Of a stretch of 64,000 bases of DNA, positions 8,745 through 17,104 are shown piece by piece (within the stretch, counting starts at the first letter, position 1; the number at the start of each line of letters is the position of its first letter). A program made the translations under genes and the position numbers. Below the pieces are notes generated by a model, which was not told the DNA's origin, did no database searches, and was given only the letters and a program-made list of their open reading frames with translations. Source of the DNA: Lachnospiraceae bacterium (GTDB lineage Bacteria > Bacillota > Clostridia > Lachnospirales > Lachnospiraceae); assembly GCA_017427685.1 (NCBI GenBank), contig JAFRSH010000023.1:1-64000 (forward strand), read 5' to 3'.

Positions 8745-10184
8745 CTATTTCATACTTTCAAAGAGTACGTCCATATCGACTTCACTTTTTACAAGAAAGC
8801 AATCGACACGTCTCTTAAAATAATGCGAATCCCTTATATAGAGAATCTTATCGGTAAGTGTTGCGTATCTTCCGTCAGACAATGAAAAAGTGATCCGTCT
8901 GCTTCCTTTATCGTCCGCGTACTCACGCAATCCCGCTACGTGTTCCAGTTCGATCTCATCAAGTTTTTCGCGGAATCCGGAAGTATCACATAAAACCGGT
9001 TCATAAGTTTGTGAATCATAGACCCTTGTGATCTTCACATCGTCAGACAGCACCAAAGAAGAAAAATTTCCCTTTGCATCACACATTGATATGAGACCGA
9101 AGCACATCACACTCGTAAAGAGCGCGATCATCAGCAGTACAGTACCCAGCGGGCGCCTTTGAGGCTCAATTATGCTTTTCATGCGGTATCTGAGTGTTCC
9201 CGCGGCAGCTGAAAGGCATGTAGTGCAGCCCCGCCCCGGTGCCGCGTTATCCAGCAAAAGGTGTGCATACACCTTTCTCTCCCCTTCATTCATTCCGTCC
9301 GTAACTATCTCATCGCAACTTCGTTCCAGATCCTGCGCTGCCTTTTTTGCGGCGATCCAGACAAGAGGATTAAACCAGCATAATGCTTTGCAAAGACAAA
9401 GGAAAACCTTGGTATCTACGTCACACCTCTGAAGATGATGCAGTTCGTGGCGAAAGATTATGGACAGCTCCGCCGTTGTAAATTCGCGTCTTGGCAATAC
9501 TGTACAGCGGCTGCGCTTTGTGCGGCCCATTGAAAACGGTGCCGATACATCCCCACGTAAAAGCCTGACATGTCGCTTATAATCAAGTACTTCCTGCTCT
9601 TGCTCCCAGATGGCGAGTATTTCCGCATCATTTTCTTCCGAAGAATGCTTTTTTACATATGAGCAAAAAGTCAGATGCGAGAAAAGATAATATCCTCCCA
9701 CGAGGATAAAACCGGCAAGCCATATACTTATAATCACCGGCAACACGCTGTGCGGAATGAAGATCGTTTTTACAGGAAGCGGAACCAACTCCATCAGAAT
9801 ATGTGCCTGCCAGCTCAGGAAGGCCGGAACAAGCCACAAAACGGCACACGCACGCGCACTGATCCTTTTTCGCAGTAACGGCAGGATAATAAGAAGCAGC
9901 ACATAATATATGCTCAGGATAAACATAACATCGATCAGAAGTGCCGCAAAACGGATACCACCGTCCTTTATTCCGAAAGTAATAACATATACGGCCAGAA
10001 AAACCAGCAATATCCAGAACAATACAGTCGGAGGCAATAAAACAAACGTCTCCGTCCCCCTGTCCTTCCCCGACAGGCTCCTCGAATAATTCGGTATTCC
10101 GTGCTCCCAGCGCCATGCCCTGCGAAAAGAATAACCCAACACACCTGAAAGAACCAATCCCCAGATAATACGGAACCAGATCAT
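8745..10184 (-). CDS. BlaR1/MecR1-type M56 membrane metallopeptidase
   Basis: 479 residues. Four N-terminal membrane helices, then the zinc-peptidase motif RHELHHLQRCD (HExxH) and a second region with ARKAAQDLERSCDE-type M56 features (the conserved E of the third ligand region). A further membrane helix lies near residue 350 (GTVLLMIALFTSVMCFGL). In the family, the peptidase cleaves or triggers cleavage of the partner BlaI/MecI repressor. The outer segment (about 360-479) is only about 120 residues and has no penicillin-binding STxK/SxN/KTG motifs. So it does not look like a beta-lactam sensor; the signal is unknown. The ATG overlaps the stop of the repressor gene by 4 bp, so the two are translationally coupled. 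Confidence 0.85.
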   Translation of the reverse strand: MIWFRIIWGLVLSGVLGYSFRRAWRWEHGIPNYSRSLSGKDRGTETFVLLPPTVLFWILLVFLAVYVITFGIKDGGIRFAALLIDVMFILSIYYVLLLIILPLLRKRISARACAVLWLVPAFLSWQAHILMELVPLPVKTIFIPHSVLPVIISIWLAGFILVGGYYLFSHLTFCSYVKKHSSEENDAEILAIWEQEQEVLDYKRHVRLLRGDVSAPFSMGRTKRSRCTVLPRREFTTAELSIIFRHELHHLQRCDVDTKVFLCLCKALCWFNPLVWIAAKKAAQDLERSCDEIVTDGMNEGERKVYAHLLLDNAAPGRGCTTCLSAAAGTLRYRMKSIIEPQRRPLGTVLLMIALFTSVMCFGLISMCDAKGNFSSLVLSDDVKITRVYDSQTYEPVLCDTSGFREKLDEIELEHVAGLREYADDKGSRRITFSLSDGRYATLTDKILYIRDSHYFKRRVDCFLVKSEVDMDVLFESMK

Positions 10185-10555
10185 AGGCTGCCCTCCTCCA
10201 ACATAGTACGCAGCGTCTCGATCTCCTCTTTCTTAATACCGCTGTCACAGAGCGAAACAGCGAATTCCGACAATGATCCGCCAAAAAGACGATCCAGCAT
10301 CCTGCGGCTCTCACCTGACAGATAATCCTTCCGTGAAATAAGCGGCGTATAGAGGTTTTTGCGGCCCTGCTGCTCCACCCGTAGGAAGCCGCGGTCGCAT
10401 AATCTGGTAAGATATGTGAGAATGGTACTCGGAGCCAGCTGCTTTTGTTCCTTCAGCTTATCTTCGATGGTACTGCGGGCAACGGGAGGCTCGCACTGCC
10501 AGACGATCTGCATGATCTCAAGCTCTGCATCCGGTAAAGAGCATGTATTATTCAT
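10181..10555 (-). CDS. BlaI/MecI-family repressor
   Basis: 124 residues. Winged-helix repressor: LPDAELEIMQIVWQCEPPVA at the N-terminus, APSTILTYLTRLCDRGFLRV as the recognition helix, then the wing EQQGRKNLYTP, and a C-terminal dimer region. The family represses its own operon and is removed by the M56 protease encoded next. The ATG at 10555 has GAGGTGG just upstream; the ATG 12 bases earlier has no binding site. Two tandem copies of a 19-bp operator-like sequence overlap the promoter. Confidence 0.88.
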   Translation of the reverse strand: MNNTCSLPDAELEIMQIVWQCEPPVARSTIEDKLKEQKQLAPSTILTYLTRLCDRGFLRVEQQGRKNLYTPLISRKDYLSGESRRMLDRLFGGSLSEFAVSLCDSGIKKEEIETLRTMLEEGSL

Positions 10556-10567
10556 GACCCACCTCAT

Positions 10568-10620
10568 TTCTACAAATGTCGCGATAGTTATATTCTACAA
10601 ATGTCGCGATAAGCTGTCAA
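10568..10620 (-). promoter_or_regulatory. blaI-type promoter with two tandem operators
   Basis: On the minus strand TTGACA (10615-10620) and TAGAAT (10592-10597) are 17 bases apart. The 19-bp sequence TTCTACAAATGTCGCGATA is repeated exactly at 10568-10586 and 10593-10611 (plus strand, 25-bp period). TACAaaTGT is the half-site pattern of BlaI/MecI boxes. One copy covers the -10 box and the other the start site. Confidence 0.75.
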
Positions 10621-10675
10621 GAGGTTGTTGAGCATCTGATAACAATCAAAGATTTGAAGATTTCATCGGGGGGGA

Positions 10676-10696
10676 CTGGTTCAAGTCCAGTCACCT
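10676..10696 (+). other. 21-bp fragment of tRNA-Pro 3' end (possible att scar)
   Basis: These 21 bases match exactly, in inverted orientation, positions 17372-17392, the T-arm and acceptor 3' strand of the tRNA-Pro(AGG) gene. There is no tRNA body around it. It coincides with the end of the SH3 lipoprotein gene, whose SH3 domain is cut short here. Confidence 0.6.
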
Positions 10697-11094
10697 GCGT
10701 TTTTATTAGCTGCCAACTGTCCAAGTTTTTTATAATCCGTAGAAGGTCCGCTTCTAACATTCACTGTGGAAACAGAATACATTCGTTTCGTATCCGAAAC
10801 ATTTTCATTAACTTTTTGGGGTTGTTCTGATGATTCTTCGAGTTCCTCTAACGATGGCCATACGTTTGCATTGAAAATATTATTTTGTTCAGTTGTATCC
10901 GAAGGTGCTTCAGCCTCCTTTTCTGAATCAATTTGTTTTTCATTATTAACAGGTTCAGACGTTGTAGACTTGTCAGGTGATTTTGAAAAGAAACTACTTT
11001 CACAAGCGGAAAGCAGGAAAACACCAATCAAACTAATACAAATCAATATCACTTTAGTATGAGACTTGAAACTTCTTTTACCCGTATCATTCAT
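10681..11094 (-). CDS. Lipoprotein with truncated SH3b domain
   Basis: 137 residues. Signal with lipobox LLSAC, so a membrane-anchored lipoprotein. A Ser/Glu/Pro-rich linker follows, then the start of a bacterial SH3 domain (STVNVRSGPSTDYKKLGQL). The SH3 domain stops about halfway: the last residues (AGDWT) and the stop codon are encoded by a tRNA-Pro-like sequence. The gene is therefore probably 3'-truncated by a recombination event. It lies 24 bp downstream of the secreted hydrolase gene and is the last gene of that operon. SH3b domains usually bind cell wall. Confidence 0.65.
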   Translation of the reverse strand: MNDTGKRSFKSHTKVILICISLIGVFLLSACESSFFSKSPDKSTTSEPVNNEKQIDSEKEAEAPSDTTEQNNIFNANVWPSLEELEESSEQPQKVNENVSDTKRMYSVSTVNVRSGPSTDYKKLGQLAANKNAGDWT

Positions 11095-11118
11095 AACAGT
11101 TCCCCTTTCATAATACTT

Positions 11119-12651
11119 TTATGGACTACATCGCTTACACGGGCTATACCCTTGTTCGACTACTTTTTCACGTGACCAAGTCACTTCCCTTTTGTTTCCG
11201 GGACTTATATCTGCCACGCTTGAACAATTGCAATCATGAAACTTCTTTGTTTTAGTATTTAAAACGTAATGAATTACATGAGCGTCGTTTTTCGCTGATT
11301 TCTCCTGTGCTGTTACGTTGTTTTCCAAATCTGAGCTCGTTTCATCGGTTATCTTTTCATGGGGCTTGCATCGTCCACACGGCTTATATCCGTTAGCAAT
11401 AAGCTCTTCGGAAGATTTTGCTGAGTACTCTTTGTTCTTTTCTGCAATTTCACCAACACTTTTGCAAGTGGGATGATGAAATCTTTTAGAACTTTTATTC
11501 AACACATATGTAGTCTCTTCCGGAATACTTGTTTTTTCAGGCGTTAGTGCAGTTGATCCATCGCGATTTGCAAAAGCCTTGGCAGACGATCCCTGCTCCC
11601 ATAAAGCTTCTTTTGTCGTCGTCTTAGAAGTAGAAAAAGTAATTTTTTCACCATTACTCTCACACGTAATATCACCTTGCAAATCGGTTCTGTACAAAGT
11701 TACATCCAATGGTTTAAGTCTGGCTAACGTTTCGAAAGTCGGGTGCCCATAGGAATTGTCAGTACCGACAGAAAGGATAACATATTGGGGGTTAGACTCG
11801 CCAAGGAATCTATCACCGGTAGAACTACTGCTACCATGATGCCCCGCCTTTAGTACATCACATGCCAAATCATTTCTGGCGTCCAGTAATTTGTTTTCTT
11901 CCTCGGTTTCAGCGTCACCCATAAAGAGAAAACTATTATTCCCATATGTTATTTTTGTTACAATCGAATTATTGTTTGTGTCGGAACATTTTTCAGCAGG
12001 CACTATTACTTCCACCAAAGCGCTACCAAGATAAAACGATATATTACCGTCCGGAACTATCAAAGGGGTATTTTGCTTCTGTAAATACTTCAATAAACTC
12101 TCAAATGTTTTCGTATTGTGAGAAGAAACCGACGAATAACACTTTTCTACCTTCGCATAGTTTAATGCGCCGGATAAACCTCCTATATGATCAGCATCTG
12201 GATGAGTGGCGATCATACAATCTATCGAATCAATCTTAGCTTTCTTTAGTATAGTGTATACTGTTGATGACGCAGAAGCAGGACCTCCATCAATCATCAT
12301 ATAGTGTCCGTCGCACTGAACTATAGCGGAATCTCCTTGTCCGACATTAATATATCTAATCCAAAAAGACGTGGAAAGATCTTTGCTTTTTGTCTTTTTT
12401 GCATAGGCATCAGTTTGATGGTCAACCTTTTCTTTTTTCTGACTTAATAGAATGAGTTGTGAGTCATGCCTGTCTGAGAAGATATCCGTATTTATGATTG
12501 CTAGATCATCTATGGTTTCTGTTATCTGCTTGCTTTTTACATTATCTGATGATACACCAACAGTCTCAGTGGTGGGTAATGACAAAGCCAAAACCATACT
12601 GAGAACAACGGATAGAAATACAAAAGAAATGTAAAAGCGCTTTTTTTTCAT
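11119..12651 (-). CDS. Secreted ComEC-like metallo-beta-lactamase-fold protein
   Basis: 510 residues from the ATG at 12651 (GAGG six bases upstream; the frame is open 12 codons further). Signal/anchor helix at about 5-27. The hydrolase domain resembles the extracellular beta-lactamase domain of competence protein ComEC: INVGQGDSAIVQ, MIDGG, THPDADHIGG (metal site), GDAETEEE, KAGHHGS. ComEC's own domain degrades the non-transforming DNA strand; stand-alone versions are probably extracellular phosphodiesterases or nucleases. Residues of about 385-510 carry two copies of a small cysteine domain (YVLN...KFHxxxC then G-Y-x-P-C-x-R-C). It sits in an operon after a DUF4236 gene and before the SH3 lipoprotein. 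Confidence 0.78.
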   Translation of the reverse strand: MKKKRFYISFVFLSVVLSMVLALSLPTTETVGVSSDNVKSKQITETIDDLAIINTDIFSDRHDSQLILLSQKKEKVDHQTDAYAKKTKSKDLSTSFWIRYINVGQGDSAIVQCDGHYMMIDGGPASASSTVYTILKKAKIDSIDCMIATHPDADHIGGLSGALNYAKVEKCYSSVSSHNTKTFESLLKYLQKQNTPLIVPDGNISFYLGSALVEVIVPAEKCSDTNNNSIVTKITYGNNSFLFMGDAETEEENKLLDARNDLACDVLKAGHHGSSSSTGDRFLGESNPQYVILSVGTDNSYGHPTFETLARLKPLDVTLYRTDLQGDITCESNGEKITFSTSKTTTKEALWEQGSSAKAFANRDGSTALTPEKTSIPEETTYVLNKSSKRFHHPTCKSVGEIAEKNKEYSAKSSEELIANGYKPCGRCKPHEKITDETSSDLENNVTAQEKSAKNDAHVIHYVLNTKTKKFHDCNCSSVADISPGNKREVTWSREKVVEQGYSPCKRCSP

Positions 12652-12691
12652 AAGCAACCTCATTCTCTTGATAATGCGTATGTCCATACAA

Positions 12692-13759
12692 TTATGTCAT
12701 GGAATTCGCCTGCTTCATAATATTGGAAATATCTACCAGTCCGTAAACATTTGACAAATACAACATAACATTTAACCCCGCCGGTGTTGTAAATTGTAAT
12801 AAACCGACATCGCATACAGCCAGCTTTTTGTTATTCTTATATCTTTTATCCGGTCCTCCATTCTTATTAACATATTGCCATGTATATCCTGCAATTCTCG
12901 CATCTCCCGGTGCAGTGTCTACTATAAAATTTCTATTGGCGATATATATTTCTATATCATCAAAATGAATTGCACTGATCCTAGTCCCATTTACTATCAG
13001 TAGTTTATCGGGAAATACATATACTTTTCCAATATCAAGTTTGATACCATAAACCGTAACATTAGTCTTAAGGAAAGCAGGATTGTTGATTCCCATAAAA
13101 ACCCGTGTCGTTCCCAATGATTTGGAAGCTCCGGCATGCGCTTTTGTATTATTATTTTGTAATACCGTATTAACTTGCCAAATAGTGTCCATGTCCATCA
13201 GTTTCCTGGCAATTTCTTTTACAGCCTCGGCTTTCTTTTGACCTACATCATCAAAGTCATATTGAACATTAACCTTTTTGCAAAACCTGTAGAACAACAT
13301 ACCACCTAATAAAACAATGGACGGAATCATTGAACAAACAAAATACGGTGTTTTTTTCAAAATGATTATTGGAATCAAGAAAGCAATTATCGTTAATGAG
13401 GTAAGTACCATATTAACGGTTAAATACTTTTCTATTGCATGAATAAAATCTGCTTCTTGAGTTGATGCCAATTGTTCAATTTCGCCACTTTCAATGCTCT
13501 GAAGCAAGACTTGATCATCATTGTTTATTGTTTTTTGTGTTGATGCTTTGGGAACGGATCGATTACTACTCTTTCTTCTCTTTGTCTCAGAAACCCACGA
13601 TACCCCTGTTCCGGGTATTGATAAAGTCGTTCGAGTAGTACCCCTAGAAGTGCGAGTTACTCGTGCGCCCTTAAAACCATAGCTGTATCCTATTCCGCTT
13701 TTGCTACAATTAATTCTAAAGCCACCAATATTGATGCTTTTTCGAAATCTCAATCCCAT
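12692..13759 (-). CDS. DUF4236 membrane protein
   Basis: 355 residues. The N-terminus MGLRFRKSINIGGFRINCSK and the GTTRTTLSIPGTGVSW block are the DUF4236 signature, which defines the start at 13759 (GGGTG about 8 bases upstream) over the GTG three codons before. Two membrane helices lie at about residues 118-160 (LTSLTIIAFLIPIIILKK and a second run). A C-terminal domain of about 180 residues is unfamiliar. Function unknown. First gene of the three-gene operon with the secreted hydrolase and the lipoprotein. Low GC compared with the housekeeping genes suggests acquisition. Confidence 0.65.
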   Translation of the reverse strand: MGLRFRKSINIGGFRINCSKSGIGYSYGFKGARVTRTSRGTTRTTLSIPGTGVSWVSETKRRKSSNRSVPKASTQKTINNDDQVLLQSIESGEIEQLASTQEADFIHAIEKYLTVNMVLTSLTIIAFLIPIIILKKTPYFVCSMIPSIVLLGGMLFYRFCKKVNVQYDFDDVGQKKAEAVKEIARKLMDMDTIWQVNTVLQNNNTKAHAGASKSLGTTRVFMGINNPAFLKTNVTVYGIKLDIGKVYVFPDKLLIVNGTRISAIHFDDIEIYIANRNFIVDTAPGDARIAGYTWQYVNKNGGPDKRYKNNKKLAVCDVGLLQFTTPAGLNVMLYLSNVYGLVDISNIMKQANSMT

Positions 13760-13769
13760 TTTCTTCACC

Positions 13770-14208
13770 CTACCCTATCGCATAAACTATATTTACTACA
13801 AACCGATAGCTGGCAATACTGTCTTTATCGATTTATAGCAAGCAGATGAGCCAAACCAATATGATGGATCATCCCCGAAAGTTATAAAATTGTGTCCCAA
13901 AATGTAGATATGTCTTGATTATTACATCTACAAAAAACGGAACGAAAAGATATTGTTGGAAATTATAAAGATATTCTACCATGTACCAAGAAATAATCAA
14001 AGACGAAACATTGGCAAATTAAATCAACTTAAAAGCCAGAAAATGGCAAGAACTGCATCATACGTTCACACGATTTCGATGTTGTTCCAATCAGATGTTA
14101 TGAAAATCTCACATGCTCACATGCTACGTTTAAAAACTCTTCTTTACGTTTTCTGACTTATTAAGATATAATTTTTCTAAGTCTTACTACAACCCAAGGA
14201 GATTAGCA
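13770..14208. other. AT-rich intergenic region
   Basis: 440 bp between divergent genes. No convincing gene. TGTAGAT at 13907-13913 and ATCTACA near 13925-13931 form an inverted repeat. TTTACG and TATAAT, 18 bases apart just before 14180, may be the promoter of the 14209 gene. Confidence 0.4.
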
Positions 14209-15057
14209 ATGGATGATTATTTTGGTTTTATCCTACATTATCTGGACAACAGGCAAAAATCGTTCGGAATAGACGCGCCTGTCCGCGAAATCATGTCGGA
14301 GCATGGTATTACTATTGTGCAATTAGAACAAGACGATTATTTAGTTGCTGATTCCAGTACATATATTCTCTCCCCAAAAGGAAAAGAAACAGCGGATTTG
14401 TATTTTTCGACTTATAAGGAAAAGAATAAAAAAATGTTTTCAGACGTTGCAGAAATGATTCAATCCGGTCAATACATGAATGCATTTATGATTAGGGCAA
14501 GAAGATATAGCGAATGGGTCATTCCGCCCGGAATAGGAGCCGTATGGACTGATACCGAACTTGTTAAGGAACAATCTCAAAAGCGTATGGATCATCTTCG
14601 TCAAATTCAATTCGATGATATTGATAACACCTCGGAATTCAAAGAAAATCTATTTAAAATATTACTATACGAAGAAATAGCGGACAATAAAATCATAACC
14701 GACATTTTTCCAACACCCGAGAAATTGAACTGTCCTGCATTAGAATCATTTCTGCTCAAGCGAAATGCGGTACTAAGCGAGTATCACAAAGTCTATATTT
14801 ACTTATTTGCGAAGATTGCTCGTAATAATATAGAAAGCGTTGATCGAACTCTAGGGAGAAAAACAGACACTACTTTTAATGAAGGCTGGAATGTATCGGA
14901 TGATTGGGTAAAGTTCGCTCACGATTTGGATGAGTATAACCGCCTGACCACTCTAGAGATACCTGGATTCCCAAAAACTTTTCAAACATATCAAAAGCAC
15001 AAGAATAACAGCTCAGAAAAATACAAAGCTTGGATGGATTATATAAGTGGGTTGTAA
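14209..15057 (+). CDS. Hypothetical protein, 282 residues
   Basis: One of the few plus-strand genes. AAGGAG lies 8 bases before the ATG. No signal peptide or membrane helix; rich in charged and aromatic residues, predicted mostly helical. I do not recognise a family. The first 70 residues (DDYFGFILHYLDNRQKSFGI, then LVADSSTYILSPKGKETADL) look like a small wing-like domain followed by a helical body. Its low-GC composition matches the neighbouring accessory genes. It lies between the DUF4236 operon and a broken nuclease gene; a defence role is possible but not shown. Confidence 0.6.
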   Translation: MDDYFGFILHYLDNRQKSFGIDAPVREIMSEHGITIVQLEQDDYLVADSSTYILSPKGKETADLYFSTYKEKNKKMFSDVAEMIQSGQYMNAFMIRARRYSEWVIPPGIGAVWTDTELVKEQSQKRMDHLRQIQFDDIDNTSEFKENLFKILLYEEIADNKIITDIFPTPEKLNCPALESFLLKRNAVLSEYHKVYIYLFAKIARNNIESVDRTLGRKTDTTFNEGWNVSDDWVKFAHDLDEYNRLTTLEIPGFPKTFQTYQKHKNNSSEKYKAWMDYISGL

Positions 15058-15271
15058 GTATTTTTACTCGAACCGTACGACCACCATGAAATCTAGTGAA
15101 ATCAAAGTATTTACGGTTTCCAATTCATAGGTTAATCAAAAGTTGATCATATATAGTTAAGAGAGAATCAATAGGGAGCTGCGCTCCCCATCAGCCTATC
15201 CATATACACTATAATGCAATCGCTCTCATTACCAATTAATTGTTTTAAAACATTCATGCAGCTCGGAGAGT

Positions 15272-15735
15272 TTATGCATTGCTCTTGCCTGATACGTCTT
15301 CTTCAATAATTTTGTCAACTAAACGCTTTAACTCGTCCCTATTTGGCAGGTATAACTCGTATTTTGAAACAAACAGGTTGCTGTCCATACCGTAAGTAGC
15401 ATATTCAACGAGCAATTCATCTTTTTCTTTGCTTAAGATAATACCTATGGGCGGATTATCATCCGGCATGTTTTCTTCCGTAGCGAAGTATCCCATGTAC
15501 ATGTCAATTGTCCGATATCACGATGTTTTACTGCATTTGTTTTGAGGTCTATCAAAACAAAACACTTAAGAATTCTGTGATAAAACACTAAATCGCAATG
15601 ATATGTAACTTTACTTACTGTCATAGGATATTGTCTGCCAACAAATGTAAAGCTCTTGCCAAGCTCCATTAGAAATTGCTGAAGATTATCAATGATTTTC
15701 TGTTCGAGTTCATCTTCACTTGAACGTAAGACCAC
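15272..15735 (-). pseudogene. Remnant of DUF1016/YhcG-type PDDEXK nuclease
   Basis: Two frames together give the C-terminal half of the family. The first covers KSFTFVGRQYPMTVSKVTYH then CDLVFYHRILKCFVLIDLK, holding the nuclease core D...LIDLK. The second is the very conserved ENMPDDNPPIGIILSKEKD and YATYGMDSNLFVSKYELYLP. Between them, near 15500-15512, one base is missing: GGACAA-TTGAC-ATGTACATG where an intact copy would read GQMNMYMGYF. The N-terminal half is absent and the sequence breaks at the 110-bp repeat. So the gene is frameshifted and 5'-truncated. Intact members are probably defence or DNA-processing nucleases. Confidence 0.8.
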
Positions 15736-15828
15736 TCTGAGAACCCGGTAAAATCAAGGGTTCCATGATTACCAATTCGCTTGTTAATCAAAAGTTAATC
15801 ACAAAATCTTTTAAGAAAGGAACGACAT
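15718..15828. repeat. 110-bp direct repeat, copy 2
   Basis: Second copy of the repeat at 8121-8231, with about ten differences. It ends AAGAAAGGAACGACATG, a good ribosome binding site plus ATG. That frame would encode only about 40 residues, unrecognised. A weaker third copy of its middle (AATCAAAGTATTT to TTGATCA) is at about 15098-15150. Confidence 0.75.
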
Positions 15829-15929
15829 GAGTGCTGTGCTTCTCTTAGTTCGCAAAAAGATAAAAAGTGAGAGCAGTGTGCCGCATATATTCAATGCAGA
15901 CCTGCTCTCTTTGTACATAAAATCGTACA

Positions 15930-16133
15930 TTAATTACCTCTTTTTGTCAATTCCATGTATTCATTTGTGATTCCCTTATTGCCGGTATTTATGTAATGCC
16001 TTTCTCCAATATCTGACGAATCTGACGATTGACGAATCGGCAGATTCTTACCATCCAACGGCAAAGTCAATATTGTTCTATCTGAAGTTCCTCCTGCGAA
16101 CATTTCCTTAGTTATGTTTTTTCCGGTCCAATA
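15930..16133 (-). pseudogene. Open frame after the hepT stop, probable gene remnant
   Basis: The hepT frame continues after its TGA (16134-16136) for 68 codons to a TAA at 15930-15932. It reads YWTGKNITKEMFAGGTSDRT, then LTLPLDGKNLPIRQ, ending YMELTKRGN. There is an internal ATG without a usable ribosome binding site. I do not recognise the family. It may be the tail of a decayed neighbour or of a longer hepT variant. Confidence 0.35.
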
Positions 16134-16526
16134 TCACTTCACGCCTATGTACGCACCAACTGCATTCACGAACTCTTTGGCATTACTTACCTGCTCTTCT
16201 GTTTCCGCTTTTGATACAACGTAGAAATCATCATAATCAGCTTTTTCTCTACAGTAAGAAGCCTTTTTGATATATTCCGAATACTTGGAATCCATCTTTC
16301 CTGTTTTCAAAACAAATTGATTGAAATGTGCTATTACCCCTGAATGTTTTGATGAATCAAATCCGTCCAAACAATTTACACTCCTCATCGCATGAAAAAT
16401 CGAATAATAGGAGCGATTAAGAGCAGTTTTATAATCTCCCTGTTCCAGATTGCTCTGCGCCGACTTTAGCATTTCGCATGCTTTTTCAAACCTGATATCA
16501 GCCAAATCCTTTATGCTGCCTTCCAT
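16134..16526 (-). CDS. hepT: HEPN-domain toxin, HepT type
   Basis: 130 residues, all helical. The HEPN motif RSYYSIFH (R-x6-H) at about residue 38 fits the catalytic Rx4-6H of HEPN ribonucleases. Upstream is the DFEKACEMLKSAQSNLEQGD-type first helix found in this family (here RFEKACEMLKSAQ). The family cleaves RNA and is silenced by its cognate nucleotidyltransferase. The ATG overlaps the end of the antitoxin gene by 16 bp, the usual coupling of such pairs. The gene lies in the AT-rich island next to tRNA genes. Confidence 0.82.
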   Translation of the reverse strand: MEGSIKDLADIRFEKACEMLKSAQSNLEQGDYKTALNRSYYSIFHAMRSVNCLDGFDSSKHSGVIAHFNQFVLKTGKMDSKYSEYIKKASYCREKADYDDFYVVSKAETEEQVSNAKEFVNAVGAYIGVK

Positions 16527-16837
16527 AATACAATTCCTTCCTGCTTAATCGTCTTATAAAACGGAACCGTATTGTTCCATTTTGCAAAAGTTTCTTCATC
16601 TATGTCCACTATCGAAAAAACCAGGTCGAACCTTAGATCAATCTCAGCATTCCAGTGTAAAAATTCAGCTTTCTCCGCATTATCTAGACCAGAACGTACG
16701 ATGAATGCAATATCCACATCACTCTCCGGTGTTTGTTCATTTCGAGCAACAGATCCATACAAATAAACACAGATCAACTTGTCCTTAAAGATTCTTCTCA
16801 AACCACTAACTAATTCCTTTTTAATAATGTCATTCAT
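16511..16837 (-). CDS. mntA: MNT-type nucleotidyltransferase antitoxin, MntA type
   Basis: 108 residues from the ATG at 16837, with AAAGG just upstream; the frame stays open much further into the repeats but without support. Minimal nucleotidyltransferase: YGSVARNEQTPESDVD gives the GSxAR...SDxD motif with both metal-binding aspartates, and the third acidic position is in DLVFSIVD. In characterised MntA-HepT pairs this enzyme adds AMP residues to a tyrosine next to the HEPN active site. HepT here has such tyrosines (RSYYS). First gene of the two-gene operon. Confidence 0.82.
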   Translation of the reverse strand: MNDIIKKELVSGLRRIFKDKLICVYLYGSVARNEQTPESDVDIAFIVRSGLDNAEKAEFLHWNAEIDLRFDLVFSIVDIDEETFAKWNNTVPFYKTIKQEGIVLWKAA

Positions 16838-16975
16838 CTTCCTTTGACTCCTTTCTGCATTATGAGAGTCATGTGTTTTTCCAAACAAACCTATAAACCA
16901 TTTACTTCTTACCTTTCTCACATTTACAGAATAACAAGAAAAATGATGAATTTCAATTAATTCTTCCACAAAGGA

Positions 16976-17029
16976 GCGACACGGACGCCGGTTCTGCGTC
17001 CAGTTGCCGGCGAAGCCGCGGACTTGAAC
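16976..17029. repeat. tRNA-associated repeat family, copy B
   Basis: 54-bp core identical to 8075-8128 except one base. Followed by a hairpin of CGCTTTCG/CGAAAGCG and another around GTGTGCATGCTTCACGCAC. Confidence 0.7.
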
Positions 17030-17104
17030 TCGAGCGCTTTCGTTTTCGAAAGCGCGGGACCGTAGTAAAAAGTGTGCATGCTTCACGCACACTTTTTACG
17101 AAGG

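Noticed and set aside
10671..10700. A tRNA gene
   Set aside because: Only a T-arm and part of an acceptor strand are present; no D-arm or anticodon arm exists on either side.
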